Shown here piece after piece: positions 35,207-44,651 of a stretch of DNA of 64,000 bases. Each line of letters opens with the position of its first letter. Within the stretch, counting starts at the first letter, position 1. This DNA comes from Hyphomicrobiales bacterium. Its GTDB lineage: Bacteria; Pseudomonadota; Alphaproteobacteria; Rhizobiales; Rhizobiaceae. Under the pieces are notes generated by a model, which had not been told where the DNA came from, made no database searches, and saw nothing but the letters and a program-made list of their open reading frames with translations. The stretch is from the NCBI GenBank assembly GCA_900468065.1, contig UBTA01000044.1, positions 62,001-126,000 of the forward strand. Direction: 5' to 3'. Both the position numbers and the translations under genes were made by a program.

Positions 35207-35536
35207 TTATCTCGTTTGGAACTGATCACAGGCCTTCCCACTGAGGAGGCATATGTCCGCTTCAGTGCAGGTCGCTCCATGAACAGACGGTCTACTGTCG
35301 GCCCCTAATCGGTCATAACTCTCTATCGCGGTGATGGCGTTTTGGACGCCAAGGAGAGGGGTCGTCAGAACAGCGGCGGCTTTAAGGACGACGTATCCGC
35401 CACCCCACCTCGTGGCGTTCTCCCTAATCGGCTCGAATCCAACAGGATGATGTTCGACGACAGACTTCTCAATTGCCCTCAAGTAAGCGTCGCTTACTTC
35501 GCGAAATAGTCCGCGGTTCAAACTACCTGCCCGCAT
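35207..35536 (-). CDS. Hypothetical protein, doubtful
   Basis: 109 residues from an internal ATG. The sequence (FREVSDAYLRAIEKSVVEHH region) shows helical character, but I do not recognise a family, there is no clear ribosome site and no neighbour suggests a role. It may be a fragment or a chance frame. Confidence 0.25.
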   Translation of the reverse strand: MRAGSLNRGLFREVSDAYLRAIEKSVVEHHPVGFEPIRENATRWGGGYVVLKAAAVLTTPLLGVQNAITAIESYDRLGADSRPSVHGATCTEADICLLSGKACDQFQTR

Positions 35537-35694
35537 CGAAAGCTGGCTCTGACATAAACGCGGCGTGGCTTTGTCGGCGGGCACAACCTTTGAAGTCAAA
35601 GTCCCGAGTATAGCGGGCGTCTTTCACTATCATCGACTTGAGACCGAAATCGGAGGTCGCTGGGTTGAGCATGGTGTGCATTCGACTGACACGG

Positions 35695-36384
35695 CTACTT
35701 AAACTCGGGTTGAGGTCCTCTTATCGATCGCCACATCCATTCATTCTTATCGCTGTCTGCCACGCTATAGTTCATTCCGAGCTTCCGTCGATACAGGCGC
35801 TTCATTGCCGCCTGACGCTTGTCGAACTCGGGAGTATCAGCCGTGTCGCCGCCGATCCCATCCCCGATCCGACCCTCGAACTCCAAGGGAAACACCTTGA
35901 GCACTAGGAGCGCCATGTTCTTGCGGAATTGCCGATCAATGCCGTTGAGCAACAGTGGCCAGATTAGGGGATTGAGTTCGGCGATCGAAAGCCGATCGAA
36001 AAGCACGATGTTGCCGTAATAGAGTGGATGATCGTCGTCGTCCCAGCAACTCGAGACGAACTCGGCCATATCGTAGTCCTGCTGGGTGATGGCGTCGGCG
36101 AATTCAATGAAGTGCTCATGGCCGGGAAAATATCCCCCGGTCAATGACCATTCATGGAAGAACGCAATGGCCAGTGTCCGATCCTGATCGCCGATACGCA
36201 TCTCTACAATCCGATACTTCAGGTCATCGCTCTCCTCGGTGCGGTATTGGGATCGCCGACAAAAGAGCGACAGCTGATTGGCTTCGAGGCTCCACGACTT
36301 GCGAAGAGAGTGAATATTGCGATCAGAAACCGCCTCCTGGAAAACCTTCAGCCGTCGATCCAACGCCCACTGTCTTGTGTACAT
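35695..36384 (-). CDS. Hypothetical protein
   Basis: 229 residues from the ATG at 36384, with a G-rich stretch (TGGGGGGC) just upstream. The protein is charged and aromatic-rich (FFHEWSLTGGYFPGHEHFIEFADAI), soluble and without signal peptide. The pattern loosely recalls acyltransferase-like folds, but I do not recognise the family. Its C-terminus is WMWRSIRGPQPEFK. Confidence 0.5.
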   Translation of the reverse strand: MYTRQWALDRRLKVFQEAVSDRNIHSLRKSWSLEANQLSLFCRRSQYRTEESDDLKYRIVEMRIGDQDRTLAIAFFHEWSLTGGYFPGHEHFIEFADAITQQDYDMAEFVSSCWDDDDHPLYYGNIVLFDRLSIAELNPLIWPLLLNGIDRQFRKNMALLVLKVFPLEFEGRIGDGIGGDTADTPEFDKRQAAMKRLYRRKLGMNYSVADSDKNEWMWRSIRGPQPEFK

Positions 36385-36511
36385 CTTAGCCCCCCAGTCT
36401 CCCGCCCGCTCTCTACTCGAACGTGTGACGAATACGAAGTCCGTAGGAGAGCGCCTTCCGAGCAACAAATGTTGTGACTATTACTTGAAAGTGCCTCAGG
36501 GAATTGGTCGC

Positions 36512-36754
36512 TCAGTTGAAATCCCCAACCCTCCCTACCGTGAACAGGACGATCGGGTCGCCTTCCTCACCAACAACCGGATTGCCATCACGCCGCCACA
36601 CGACAACACCAGCGTAGCGGCTTGCTAGGTCGCGAGCCTCGTGGATCGCGGTGGCCTCGTCGACTGCAACACGAGGCTCGAAGGCCGCGACCGCTTGGTT
36701 TCGGTCGTCCAAGTCGAACGCTACGATGTAGACGGTAGAAAACGTTCCGGGCAT
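36512..36754 (-). CDS. Small conserved hypothetical protein, 80 residues
   Basis: Sequence patterns such as YIVAFDLDD, AAFEPRVAVDEATAIHEARDLA and VVVWRRDGNPVVGEEGDP match what I recall of a small rhizobial conserved protein without assigned function. Acidic and soluble. It follows the exonuclease gene by 6 bases on the same strand, so the two are probably cotranscribed. Confidence 0.65.
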   Translation of the reverse strand: MPGTFSTVYIVAFDLDDRNQAVAAFEPRVAVDEATAIHEARDLASRYAGVVVWRRDGNPVVGEEGDPIVLFTVGRVGDFN

Positions 36755-36760
36755 ATGTCC

Positions 36761-37315
36761 TCACTGAGGTTGTTGGCCTCGATAACTGGCGCGGGCTTGC
36801 GTCTCGTTACGTACGCGCTTCCATCGGGCGAGTTCGAGAAGTGCATCGGGGAGCGCACGATGAGCCGGGATGGCGGGTTCAGTTTGTTCGATGACTTCAT
36901 TGACGAGAAGCAGCATCTCCTCCTCGGACATCGCGCCCCGTAGAGCGATCTGCGCGAGTGCAAAGAAGGCCTCGTCGGATTTCCCAAGTCGAAGTGAGTG
37001 GCGGGGACGCCCCGCCGCCCGCAACAGGGCGCTCAGCCACTTCCCGTCCCAGGCGGGTGCGCTCGCACAGAGACGATGTCCCGAAAGGGTCTTGACCATT
37101 TCGTCTGCAATGGTCGAGACCGCGACGCCCTCCTTTTCGAGTAGCTCCCTCGATATCCCGTGGATGGCTTCCGCTTCCGAAGACCAGTCGGTCCAGTCAG
37201 GAGCAGGCTTGATCAAGAAAGAGCGCGAGCGCCCGTCCTCAAATACCCAAGCGACTTCGACGGGGTAGCTCTGCTTGCCGAGCGAGGAGGCTTCGAAGTC
37301 AAGAAAAACAAGCAT
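36761..37315 (-). CDS. 3'-5' exonuclease (RNase T/DnaQ-like)
   Basis: 184 residues with DEDD-superfamily motifs: Exo I LDFEAS (D6, E8), an Exo II-like segment near CASAPAWDGKW (D90) and the Exo III region IPAHRALPDA (His and Asp). It would remove nucleotides from the 3' ends of RNA or DNA. No partner gene suggests a specific system. Start at 37315. Confidence 0.75.
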   Translation of the reverse strand: MLVFLDFEASSLGKQSYPVEVAWVFEDGRSRSFLIKPAPDWTDWSSEAEAIHGISRELLEKEGVAVSTIADEMVKTLSGHRLCASAPAWDGKWLSALLRAAGRPRHSLRLGKSDEAFFALAQIALRGAMSEEEMLLLVNEVIEQTEPAIPAHRALPDALLELARWKRVRNETQARASYRGQQPQ

Positions 37316-37721
37316 GGACGGCCAGAGCGTTGTTTGGGTAATCGCAATCTAGTGCCCTATTGCGTTGGCGGAAGGGCAGGGCAGCCAAACAACCGTCATT
37401 TGAAACCGTTTTGTAATCTACCGCTCATTTTCGGGCTCGCAGATTGCAAGACGCGCTGGCTACCCTGGGTCGCGCCTGAAAACATAGGAAGAAGAGCTTT
37501 CCATTGGGGAAGGGAACTTTCGCGCAAAGGGGCTTGAAACCCGAGGGCCGCGGTGCGTGTCAACTGGACGCGACAGGGATGGCTAAAACGGTGATTTTTC
37601 CAGTTTCTCGCCGTGACCAACGAAATGGTAGCCGAGAGTCTACTGAGAATCATAGGTGTCGAGTTGGTAGAGGATGCCGGATTTCGGGGTAGTGCCGACG
37701 TTGACGAGATTGGGCGGAAAC
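37316..37721. other. Gene-free stretch
   Basis: About 406 bases between two minus-strand genes. Open frames exist on both strands but show no family pattern, and no terminator hairpin was recognised. It should hold the promoter of the exonuclease gene. Confidence 0.4.
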
Positions 37722-37958
37722 TCAATCGGACTCCTCGTCAAGCCACGAGATTGATTTACGTGCTTTCTCCCACGCAGCCCCGTAATCTTGGAACCTTTGT
37801 TCGGAGTAGTAGCCGACGGGATACCAGCCCCGCCCATCTTCGGGTTCCCGCCGATATTCCTCGAACCCGAAGCTGCCATCAGGACGAACGAACACGTCGA
37901 CACAGATGTTTTCACCTGATTGATTGATTGAGCGCATCACTTTGTCGATATGGGCCAT
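37722..37958 (-). CDS. Small conserved hypothetical protein, 78 residues
   Basis: A GAGGAGA ribosome site precedes the ATG. The sequence (VRPDGSFGFEEYRREPEDGRG, then WYPVGYYSEQRF) resembles small rhizobial proteins of unknown function. Acidic, no membrane segment. It faces a gene-free stretch upstream. Confidence 0.6.
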   Translation of the reverse strand: MAHIDKVMRSINQSGENICVDVFVRPDGSFGFEEYRREPEDGRGWYPVGYYSEQRFQDYGAAWEKARKSISWLDEESD

Positions 37959-38264
37959 AGCGGTCTCCTCAATGAGGACCGCATCATGGTCTATAGCTTG
38001 GCGATAGCAAGTTTGCCGTGACAGCCGGTGCCCGCTCGTGGCGCGAAGCTGCTGTCATCTGGGGGAAACGGCTGGTGGCACTTGCTACATAATCCCGGAC
38101 AACTACACGCGTGCCGAGTCCGGCGAGCCGCGAAGTTCGATCTCTTACCCCTCACGCCATAGGATGCTCCCCGACGACTGAACTCGGCCGACTCGAATGC
38201 AACTTTTACTAGAAATCACTGTGGCCCGGTGATATCCTCCATTTCTCAACCTGGGGGGGTGAAA
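37959..38264. other. Gene-free stretch
   Basis: About 306 bases between divergent small genes. It must carry both promoters. The only notable feature is a run of seven G (38252-38258) that serves as ribosome site for the plus-strand gene. Confidence 0.4.
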
Positions 38265-38612
38265 ATGGAGACCGAATTTCGAGTTGTTGGAACCAATGAT
38301 GCCGCACCGTTTTCGCTTACGGTGCACCGCGGCGAAGGCATGATGCTGCTGGCCATGGACTGGCGGAACGGTATGCCGCCAAAGAACTTTGCAGGCTTTG
38401 CCATCCAGTATCAGGAGCCTGGGAACGGCCGCCTCAAGACGATGCACAACCGTATCGGTTTTCCGGGCCAGAACCCGGGGGCAACGGGCATTCGAACAAC
38501 AGAGGCCCCGATCCAAAAGTTTCGCTGGGTGCTATTTCCAAGCCTAGCGGCCAAAGAGGGTGAATTCCGCGTTGTGGTGTCGGCGAGGCCGTCGCAACGA
38601 CCAATGACGTAG
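38265..38612 (+). pseudogene. Phospholipase D-like protein gene, N-terminal part only
   Basis: 115 residues with the N-terminal pattern of rhizobial PLD-like proteins (FRVVGTNDAAPFSLTVHRGEG, MLLAMDWRNGMPPKNFAGFA, then IQKFRWVLFPSL). The usual GEFRYRVTP continuation is lost after GEFRV, and a stop follows soon after; the catalytic HKD domains are absent. This is a truncation by recombination near 38575. The strong G-rich ribosome site is intact, so a short protein could still be made. Confidence 0.55.
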
Positions 38613-38658
38613 GTTGTGGAATTATTCTCGGTTCGCATTGCACTTTCTCACTGAGCGT

Positions 38659-38679
38659 ATTGTAGGAAACGCCTACAAT
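38659..38679. repeat. Short perfect hairpin
   Basis: ATTGTAGG, loop AAACG, CCTACAAT. It lies 47 bases after the end of the truncated PLD-like gene and 25 bases before a stronger terminator hairpin. Role unknown. Confidence 0.4.
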
Positions 38680-38704
38680 CTATGCGTTTAGAAATGCCTA
38701 GCAC

Positions 38705-38739
38705 GCGTCCTAAACGAACCGTTTAAGGACGCCTTTTTG
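38705..38739 (+). terminator. Intrinsic terminator hairpin
   Basis: Arms GCGTCCTAAACG and CGTTTAAGGACGC (one-base bulge) with a 3-base loop are followed by CTTTTTG. It would end plus-strand transcription from the PLD-like remnant. Confidence 0.7.
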
Positions 38740-39077
38740 TCCAACAGCGGCATGTGCGGGGGAAAGCTAAATTATTCTGGTCAGCCAGATTGGGGCGAAA
38801 GCTGAGCGCGACGGTCTTGCGATAACGGCTAGAAATCAGTCTTTTTTGAACCGAGCAAACGCGGTTTCTTCGTCCATCGAACTGCGTTTAAATCCCGGTT
38901 GTAAACTGCTGAAAACGCCCAATTTTATGCGTTGCGGACGATTCAGGGTTCTCGTTGCGGATGTTTTGGCTTCTCTTGGGAAACTTCGGCGTTCGTTTTT
39001 ACAAACGAAAAGCAACAGGAACGAAACCTCTCGGGTGTTCCATAATATACCTTATGCGACTGGAGTGTAGCGGCATT

Positions 39078-39115
39078 TTAGAAATGCGACATATAGGCCA
39101 GTTAGAGATGCGACA
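39078..39115 (+). repeat. Direct repeat at probable left end of the insertion sequence
   Basis: TTAGAAATGCGACA at 39078 and TTAGAGATGCGACA at 39102 differ at one base and lie 24 bases apart. Tandem sites of this kind mark transposase-binding ends of ISNCY-type elements. I found no inverted copy at the right end. Confidence 0.45.
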
Positions 39116-39195
39116 GTCTCGCCTCTCGACGCACTGGTCAAAGCCAACGTTGGGAGCAAGGATGACGATCTTCAGCCTGGTCGAGACCATGAGCG

Positions 39196-40560
39196 GTGGG
39201 AGTCGTCATGTCCTGTTTGATCACCATGTCGCAGAAAGAATTGCATCGCCTCGAATTTATCCAGAAGATCCGTGACGAACGCCTGAGCGTCGTCCAGGCT
39301 GCCGAACGGCTCGACCTCAGTCGAAGTCAGGTCCATCGGCTGCTGCAAGCCTATGACCGGGATGGTCCGGCTGGTCTTGTTTCCAGGAAGCGATCGCGTC
39401 CGAGCAACCGGCGCCACAGCGAGGAGTTTCGCAATGCGGCACTGGATCTGTTCCGGGAACGTTATCTGGATTTCGGTCCGACGCTGGCGCGTAAGAAGCT
39501 GATCGAGCTGCACCAAATCTCAGTGGCCAAGGAGACGCTGCGACAATGGATGACCGAAGCCGGAATCTGGGTCTCACGCAGAGAACGCAAGAAGCGGGTT
39601 TTCCAGCCACGCGGCCGACGTGATTGCTTTGGCGAACTGGTGCAGAACGATGGCTCGCATCACTGGTGGTTCGAGAACCGTGGGCCCAAATGCGCCCTGC
39701 TCGTCTATATCGACGATGTCACCGGCAAGCTGTTGCATCTGCGCTTTGCCGGCTCGGAGAACACCTTCGACTATCTGCACGCGACGAAGGCTTACTTGCA
39801 GCAATGGGGCAAGCCGATCGCGTTCTACAGCGACAAGCATAGGGTTTTCCGCACCACTCATGCGTCGGAGAAGGACCGCACGAGCGGCCTGACGCAATTC
39901 GGCCGGGCGCTTTATGAGCTCAACATCGACATCATCTGCGCCAACACCCCGCAGGCCAAGGGCCGGGTGGAACGTGCCAACCAGACATTGCAGGATCGGT
40001 TGGTCAAGGAGATGCGGCTTCGCGGTATTGACACGATTGAGGAAGCCAACGCCTATGCGCCTGAGTTCATTACGGATTTCAATGGTCGTTTTGGCAAGCC
40101 GCCACGCAATCCGAAGGACATGCACCGGCCGTTGGCCGATCACGAGAACCTTGATGGCGCCATGTGCCGCAAGGAAGTGCGCACGCTGTCGCAATACACT
40201 GCGCTACGACAAGGTGCTGTTCATTCTCGATCCGACCGACGTTTTCAGGCCCTTGGCGGGCAAAAAGGTGATTGTTTGCGATTATCCGGACGGTCGCCTC
40301 GAGATCATGCACGAGAGTTTTACCCTACCCTACAGAACCTTTGACAAGCTGCGGTCGGTCCATCGGCCGGAAGTCATCGAGAACAAGCGGCTTGATGACA
40401 TGTGGTCGTGGTGGCCGAGATGCAGGCCGGACATGAGCAACAGCGCAGCAAAAGTGGGCCGCGTCGAAGTGGACAGACGGATCACATGTTCGGCATTCCC
40501 GATGGCAGCGTCAGCAACGGCCGTGCCCAGTATTCGAAACCGCGCGCGAGACAGCCGTCA
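39196..40560 (+). pseudogene. ISNCY-type transposase with two frameshifts
   Basis: The N-terminus has a helix-turn-helix (ERLDLSRSQVHRLLQAYDRDG) and a DDE integrase core: NDGSHHWWF, YIDDVTGKLLHLRF, FYSDKHRVF and the Glu in TPQAKGRVERANQTLQDRLV. Frame 1 runs to about 40195; homology (YDKVLFILDPTDVF, GKKVIVCDYPDGRLE, LPYRTFDKLR) then continues in frame 2. Near 40402 it returns to frame 1 (AEMQAGHEQQRSKSGPRR). The end is unlike the family, so the 3' end is probably lost. The element is not autonomous. Confidence 0.75.
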
Positions 40561-40897
40561 GTTGACAATTTTCTCGGATTTACAAGAACGTCGGGATTTC
40601 AGCACTCACCTTCTTCTGAGGCCAGCGTTCATTTTTGTCATTCCCATAAGACTTGTCCCTATATCGGCTTATCCCTCCCGTGAACTTGAAGGTCCACATG
40701 CTTTTACGAAGCTGGTCCGCCTCCCCTCCCGTGAAGCCTGCACACACCATCGCCCAGTCGCCGGAATACAACTCCGACATTGGGGTTTTCCAGGACGGTC
40801 ATAAACGTATCCTCAGGTATGGCGTAATTTTGCTCGTCAATAGCGCCGTGCATTACCCAAATATCCTCCTTGGAGGAGGCGCATGCACTGGCAACTC
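40561..40897. other. Stretch without a supported gene
   Basis: A minus-strand frame of 66 residues from 40780 ([19 protein letters not shown]) and a 49-residue frame ending at 40704 preceded by AAGGAGGATA look partly coding, but neither matches a family I know; they could be one frameshifted gene. No terminator is seen. Confidence 0.35.
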
Positions 40898-41152
40898 CTA
40901 CCTGCACCGGGCCTCGAAGCGTCGACCGTTTCGATCCCGGTAAATGCAATAACCCTGTCGTTCACGCGAGCGGCCAATCAAGTTGCCGACTACGCCACCC
41001 GCCACCGCGCCTATTGCCGCCCCGCCCCAACTATTGGAGACTACGCCACCAATTATTGCGCCGCTTCCAGCGCCGATTGCGGTACCTCGCTCAGTTTGCG
41101 TGCAGGAGGCAAGCGCTCCAACAATAGTCATCACTATAACAAGGTTTTTCAT
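40898..41152 (-). CDS. Glycine-zipper lipoprotein
   Basis: 84 residues from the ATG at 41152 with AAGAGGAGCC upstream. The lipobox ALASC puts the lipidated Cys at residue 17. It is followed by glycine-zipper repeats (GAGSGAIIGGVVSNSWGGAAIGAVAGGVVG) as in SlyB/YMGG-like outer-membrane lipoproteins, and a short basic Cys-containing tail (QGYCIYRDRNG). Probable outer-membrane stability role. Divergent from the second DUF900 lipoprotein gene. Confidence 0.82.
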   Translation of the reverse strand: MKNLVIVMTIVGALASCTQTERGTAIGAGSGAIIGGVVSNSWGGAAIGAVAGGVVGNLIGRSRERQGYCIYRDRNGRRFEARCR

Positions 41153-41312
41153 GGTGGCTCCTCTTTTTTGGAATTCTTGCAGCATCTTGCCGCGTACCGC
41201 GAACATCTTCCATAGGTGTCTCGCGAGTCTACGTGATGTTACATGCCAGGCTTAACGCCAACTGCTAGTCCCTTGCTCTACGTTTTTTTAATCTGCCGTA
41301 GGTGATACGTGC

Positions 41313-42515
41313 ATGCTTAAACACGGCGTCCTTTTTATTTTGCTGCCGCTTGCTGGCTGCGGGCATCCCAGTGGCGTCATGACGCCCGTCAGGATCGATG
41401 CATCACCTGCGACATCATCGAGTGTCGACATGCTTGTTGCCACCACGCGAGAGCCCTCTGGAGAGCCCGCCACCCTCTTTAGCGGCGAGCGCGGCTCCAA
41501 GCCACGCCTAACGCAGCTCACAATATCAATTCCGCCGAACCGTACTATCGGTACGGTACAGTGGCCTAAGCGCCTGCCTCCCGATCCCGCTACCGATTTC
41601 GCCATCACCATGGTGCAGCAGATCGACACTGTCGAGCAGGGACGAAGATGGTTCGAGCACCACGCACATGGTGGGCATGCACTGGTCTTCATCCACGGAT
41701 TTAACAATTCGTATGAGGACTCGGTTTTTCGCTTGGCGCAGATTGTGCATGACAGCAAAATGCAGGCTACGCCGCTTTTGTTTACTTGGCCGTCGAGAGC
41801 TGAAATCACGGCGTACCAGTATGACAAGGAGAGCGCTAATTACTCGCGTACCGGACTAGAGCAAGCGCTCCGCACGCTGGCCGCTGATCCTAACGTCAAG
41901 GATATCACCGTCATGGCGCATTCAATGGGAAGCTGGCTGGCAATGGAATCTCTGCGGCAAATGGGCATACGCGATGGTCAAATCGACTCAAAGATTCACA
42001 ATGTCATTCTCGCCTCCCCGGATATCGATATCCAAGTGTTTGCTAAGCAGTTTGTCGAAATGGGCGCTCCGCGTCCAAAATTAACGATTTTTGTTTCGCA
42101 AGATGACAAGGCACTCGCATTGTCGAGCTTCATGACAGGTCGTGTTTCGCGGCTGGGTGCGATCAATCCAGCTGAGGAACCGTATCGCTCAAAGCTCGAA
42201 CAGGCGGGTATTACGGCCATCGATCTAACCAAAGTGAAGACAAATGGCAGCCTCAATCATGCGAAATTCGCTGAGAGCGCGGAAATCGTTCAACTCATTG
42301 GCCAACGCTTAATGACGGGCCAGACACTCAGTGATTCGAATGTGACCTTTGGCCAAGGAATTTCCGCCGTAATCGGAGGCGCGGTGACAGATATCGGCAC
42401 GGTTGCATCAGCTCCCGCGGCACTTATCGGACAACCTCTCAAATCAAATAAGAGAGCACGGTCAGCTGAAGAAACATTGAGTGACGACTTGAAACCACAG
42501 ACACTGATGCGGTGA
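41313..42515 (+). CDS. Exported alpha/beta hydrolase, DUF900 type (copy 2)
   Basis: 400 residues, a clear paralog of the protein at 21181-22497. Lipobox LAGC near residue 13; hydrolase segments VFIHGFNNSYEDSVFRLAQIV and AHSMGSW (nucleophile elbow), then SPDIDIQVF and LNHAKFAES with the likely catalytic His. The two copies differ at the tail, where copy 2 is shorter. Serine hydrolase of unknown substrate at the outer membrane. Unlike copy 1 it stands alone. Confidence 0.87.
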   Translation: MLKHGVLFILLPLAGCGHPSGVMTPVRIDASPATSSSVDMLVATTREPSGEPATLFSGERGSKPRLTQLTISIPPNRTIGTVQWPKRLPPDPATDFAITMVQQIDTVEQGRRWFEHHAHGGHALVFIHGFNNSYEDSVFRLAQIVHDSKMQATPLLFTWPSRAEITAYQYDKESANYSRTGLEQALRTLAADPNVKDITVMAHSMGSWLAMESLRQMGIRDGQIDSKIHNVILASPDIDIQVFAKQFVEMGAPRPKLTIFVSQDDKALALSSFMTGRVSRLGAINPAEEPYRSKLEQAGITAIDLTKVKTNGSLNHAKFAESAEIVQLIGQRLMTGQTLSDSNVTFGQGISAVIGGAVTDIGTVASAPAALIGQPLKSNKRARSAEETLSDDLKPQTLMR

Positions 42516-43136
42516 AGGGTTTGCATTTGTTAAGGCCCGACCCGCGCCTCCAGGACCGGCGATATGCGCGGCTGGCTGAATTGGAATGCTGACCCAAAAT
42601 GCGGTTCAGTTTCAGCACGTCTAATTCGGCTCGATCATCCCGATCGGATGCATGGAACGTCTGACGACTCGCACGGGGTGTGGAACCGAAAATACTCCTT
42701 CGTGATATCATCTGACATGAAACAAAGCGGTTAGACCGATTGCTTCGCCTCGTCTGTCTTATTCATCCGACGCGGCTAAACAACACGCACCCTGCCCTCG
42801 CCGAGTTGGAGCCTTCCGTAGGCACCATTTCATGCGAAATGCCGCACATTATTGTGCCCAAAATGCGATCTGAATTTGGACATTCAGGTCGCGCTCCCCA
42901 CCCTCGTGTGTCGGCGTCGCCGGCGCCACCATGCTCCACTTCTTACAGCGGGTGAATCTGAGCAATCCGCAAATGAAGGTTGTTCGGGACTCGTTGCTAG
43001 GTTCGAATGGAAGGAGGATCGGCCGGACGCCTTCCTCATCATTTGTGATGTCGCACAGAACATGCAGCGCTTGCGCAGCGCGATCGCGCACGGCGTTCCG
43101 AGTGAACCGCCCATATACATGACGATGGAGATAAGA
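42516..43136. other. Gene-free stretch with decayed sequence
   Basis: 621 bases without a convincing gene. A plus-strand frame running into the hipA remnant (near 43000-43130) has a protein-like composition (AFLIICDVAQNMQRLRSAIA) that I cannot assign. Probable site of past insertions. Confidence 0.4.
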
Positions 43137-43560
43137 ATGCCTGACGTTTCAGTGCTCGATGTCCATCTCCATGGGTGGACCATTGGCGCCCTTACCCACT
43201 TGCAAAGGCCATCGTACGATCTTCGCTTTCAACCAGGTTTACGTCGAAGACGAGTGCCGCCCAATGCTCATTCTTTCAATCAAGGACAGCCTTGGAGGGC
43301 TGACCACTCTAATCAGCCCCACCTAACGCGCGGCGTCAGCCTTCCTCTCTAACCTGCTGCCAGAAGGCCATCTCCGGCGTTACCTGGCGCAACGGGCAAG
43401 CGTCAACCGACAACGCGATTTTTTTCTCCTCTGGGCGCTGAGCCAAGATCTTCCAGGCGCTCTTTCCCGCGAGTATTCGAGAACCAAGCGCTTGACCGAG
43501 TTGACGTCAGACGAGCAGCGGCATCTGGCGTCAGGTCGCTGCTGCCCGAGAGGCGGGTGA
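43137..43560 (+). pseudogene. HipA-type kinase toxin remnant
   Basis: In successive frames the plus strand gives VSVLDVHLHGWTIGALTHLQ, then TIFAFNQVYVEDECRPMLIL and SIKDSLGGL, an in-frame TAA, and FLSNLLPEGHLRRYLAQRA followed by DFFLLWALSQDLPGAL. These match the N-terminal domain of HipA in order. The kinase domain is missing and a HipB antitoxin gene is not recognisable. Frameshift near 43205 plus one stop. Confidence 0.65.
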
Positions 43561-44204
43561 TCGACGCCTCCTCTGAACCGTGCGCCGGTTTCGTGAAGCT
43601 TGGGCTGCAGAAAATAGAAGCCTGCCGATGGGCGAGAAGGTCAGGCATTTAATCACCGTCGCTCCCGCTCTATACAGAGCTTGGCTATAGGAGATTGGAT
43701 CCTCAGTGGCGGCCCACCAAAGCCAAGCTCCAAACCATCAACGACGGTCACTTGCCGGTGAAATCATCCATCTAGCAAGGAGAGTGTAACGATTAAGCAT
43801 TGTCGGCGTCATTCAGCGATATCGGCCCGATGCGGCCATTCTTGTAAGATCCCAAATCCGGCCTCGCACCTATGAAGCCCAACCGTTCAGCGTTCTGTGC
43901 TTAGCCACAGACGGCAGTTTGATGGAGAGAGCTGACAGCCGTTGTGGAGCCCCACGATACCGACAGGGGAAACGGAGATGGCGGACTTTACGCGAACAAT
44001 CTGTATGATCCTGCTCCTTTACACCAGCACTCGTTCGTATTACCACCAGCAGATACATGTATATTCGTGGGCAAAAGCGGGGAAATTCTGCAGTGTGGTC
44101 GGATTGCGGGCGTCAATCGCAGCCGCTTCGACGGAGTGGAAATCCACGCTGGGAAAGCACGTTAAATCTGGAGACTGGGTTTCAGACCGAAGGGGATTTT
44201 TTGC
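43561..44204. other. Gene-free stretch
   Basis: 644 bases between the hipA remnant and the next intact gene. A frame near 43690-43760 (WRPTKAKLQTINDGHL) may be part of the same decay. The last 40 bases hold the AAGGGGA ribosome site of the following gene. Confidence 0.4.
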
Positions 44205-44651
44205 ATGGCCGACACGATACATCCGGCAGCGATCGAGCATCTGCCCCCCTTCATCACGGTGCCGGGGCAGACGGATTATCTCTTCAATGGGGTCGTCATT
44301 TTCCTGCTCGTCATGGTGCTGGTAATCGGTAATCTGTATTTTCAATTGCATGCGGTTCCCGAACGCATGGCGCATCGCACCAGCAAGGTGCAGATGGAGA
44401 TCGTAGCCGTTCTGGCGCTGATCTCGCTCTTCACCCACAATCATCTTTTTTGGATCGCCGGCTTGTTGCTTGCCTTCGTCCACATTCCGGATTTCTCAAC
44501 TCCGCTCTATTCGATCGCCGATTCGCTTGCGAAACTCTCTGGCCGCCCCACGGTCGATGAGGAGATCGACAATCTGGGACCGATCGAACATCGGGAACCG
44601 GAACCGGAAGTCCACTCCGACACCCATGGCAGGGGACCTGACCATGTTTGA
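44205..44651 (+). CDS. Membrane protein paired with HlyD (YiaW/DUF3302-like)
   Basis: 148 residues with two membrane segments (about 27-50 and 68-92) and an acidic C-terminal tail. The middle part (PERMAHRTSKVQMEIVAVLALISLFTH region) resembles E. coli YiaW, the partner of the HlyD-like YiaV. The match is by position and pattern only. Its end overlaps the HlyD gene start by 8 bases, so the two are translated together. Confidence 0.6.
   Translation: MADTIHPAAIEHLPPFITVPGQTDYLFNGVVIFLLVMVLVIGNLYFQLHAVPERMAHRTSKVQMEIVAVLALISLFTHNHLFWIAGLLLAFVHIPDFSTPLYSIADSLAKLSGRPTVDEEIDNLGPIEHREPEPEVHSDTHGRGPDHV

Larger units (their letters stand above)
38613..39195. other. Intergenic stretch before the insertion sequence
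   Basis: 583 bases without a convincing gene. It holds a perfect 8-bp hairpin (38659-38679), a terminator-like hairpin (38705-38739) and, near its right end, the probable left end of the insertion sequence with two copies of TTAGARATGCGACA. Confidence 0.5.
39010..40560 (+). mobile_element. Degraded ISNCY-family insertion sequence
   Basis: Transposase remnant plus left-end direct repeats. The exact left boundary is unclear (within about 39010-39078) and the right boundary could not be found. No target-site duplication is recognisable. Confidence 0.5.

Noticed and set aside
35420-35445. tRNA-like GGCTCGAATCC sequence
   Set aside because: No cloverleaf or acceptor stem could be drawn around it.
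37396-37725. A 109-codon minus-strand frame overlapping the start of the gene-free stretch
   Set aside because: Ser/Pro/Arg-rich shadow-like composition and an overlap with the small conserved gene.
43944-44165. A 73-codon plus-strand frame before the YiaW-like gene
   Set aside because: The composition looks partly protein-like, but there is no ribosome site, no family match and another overlapping frame of similar length.
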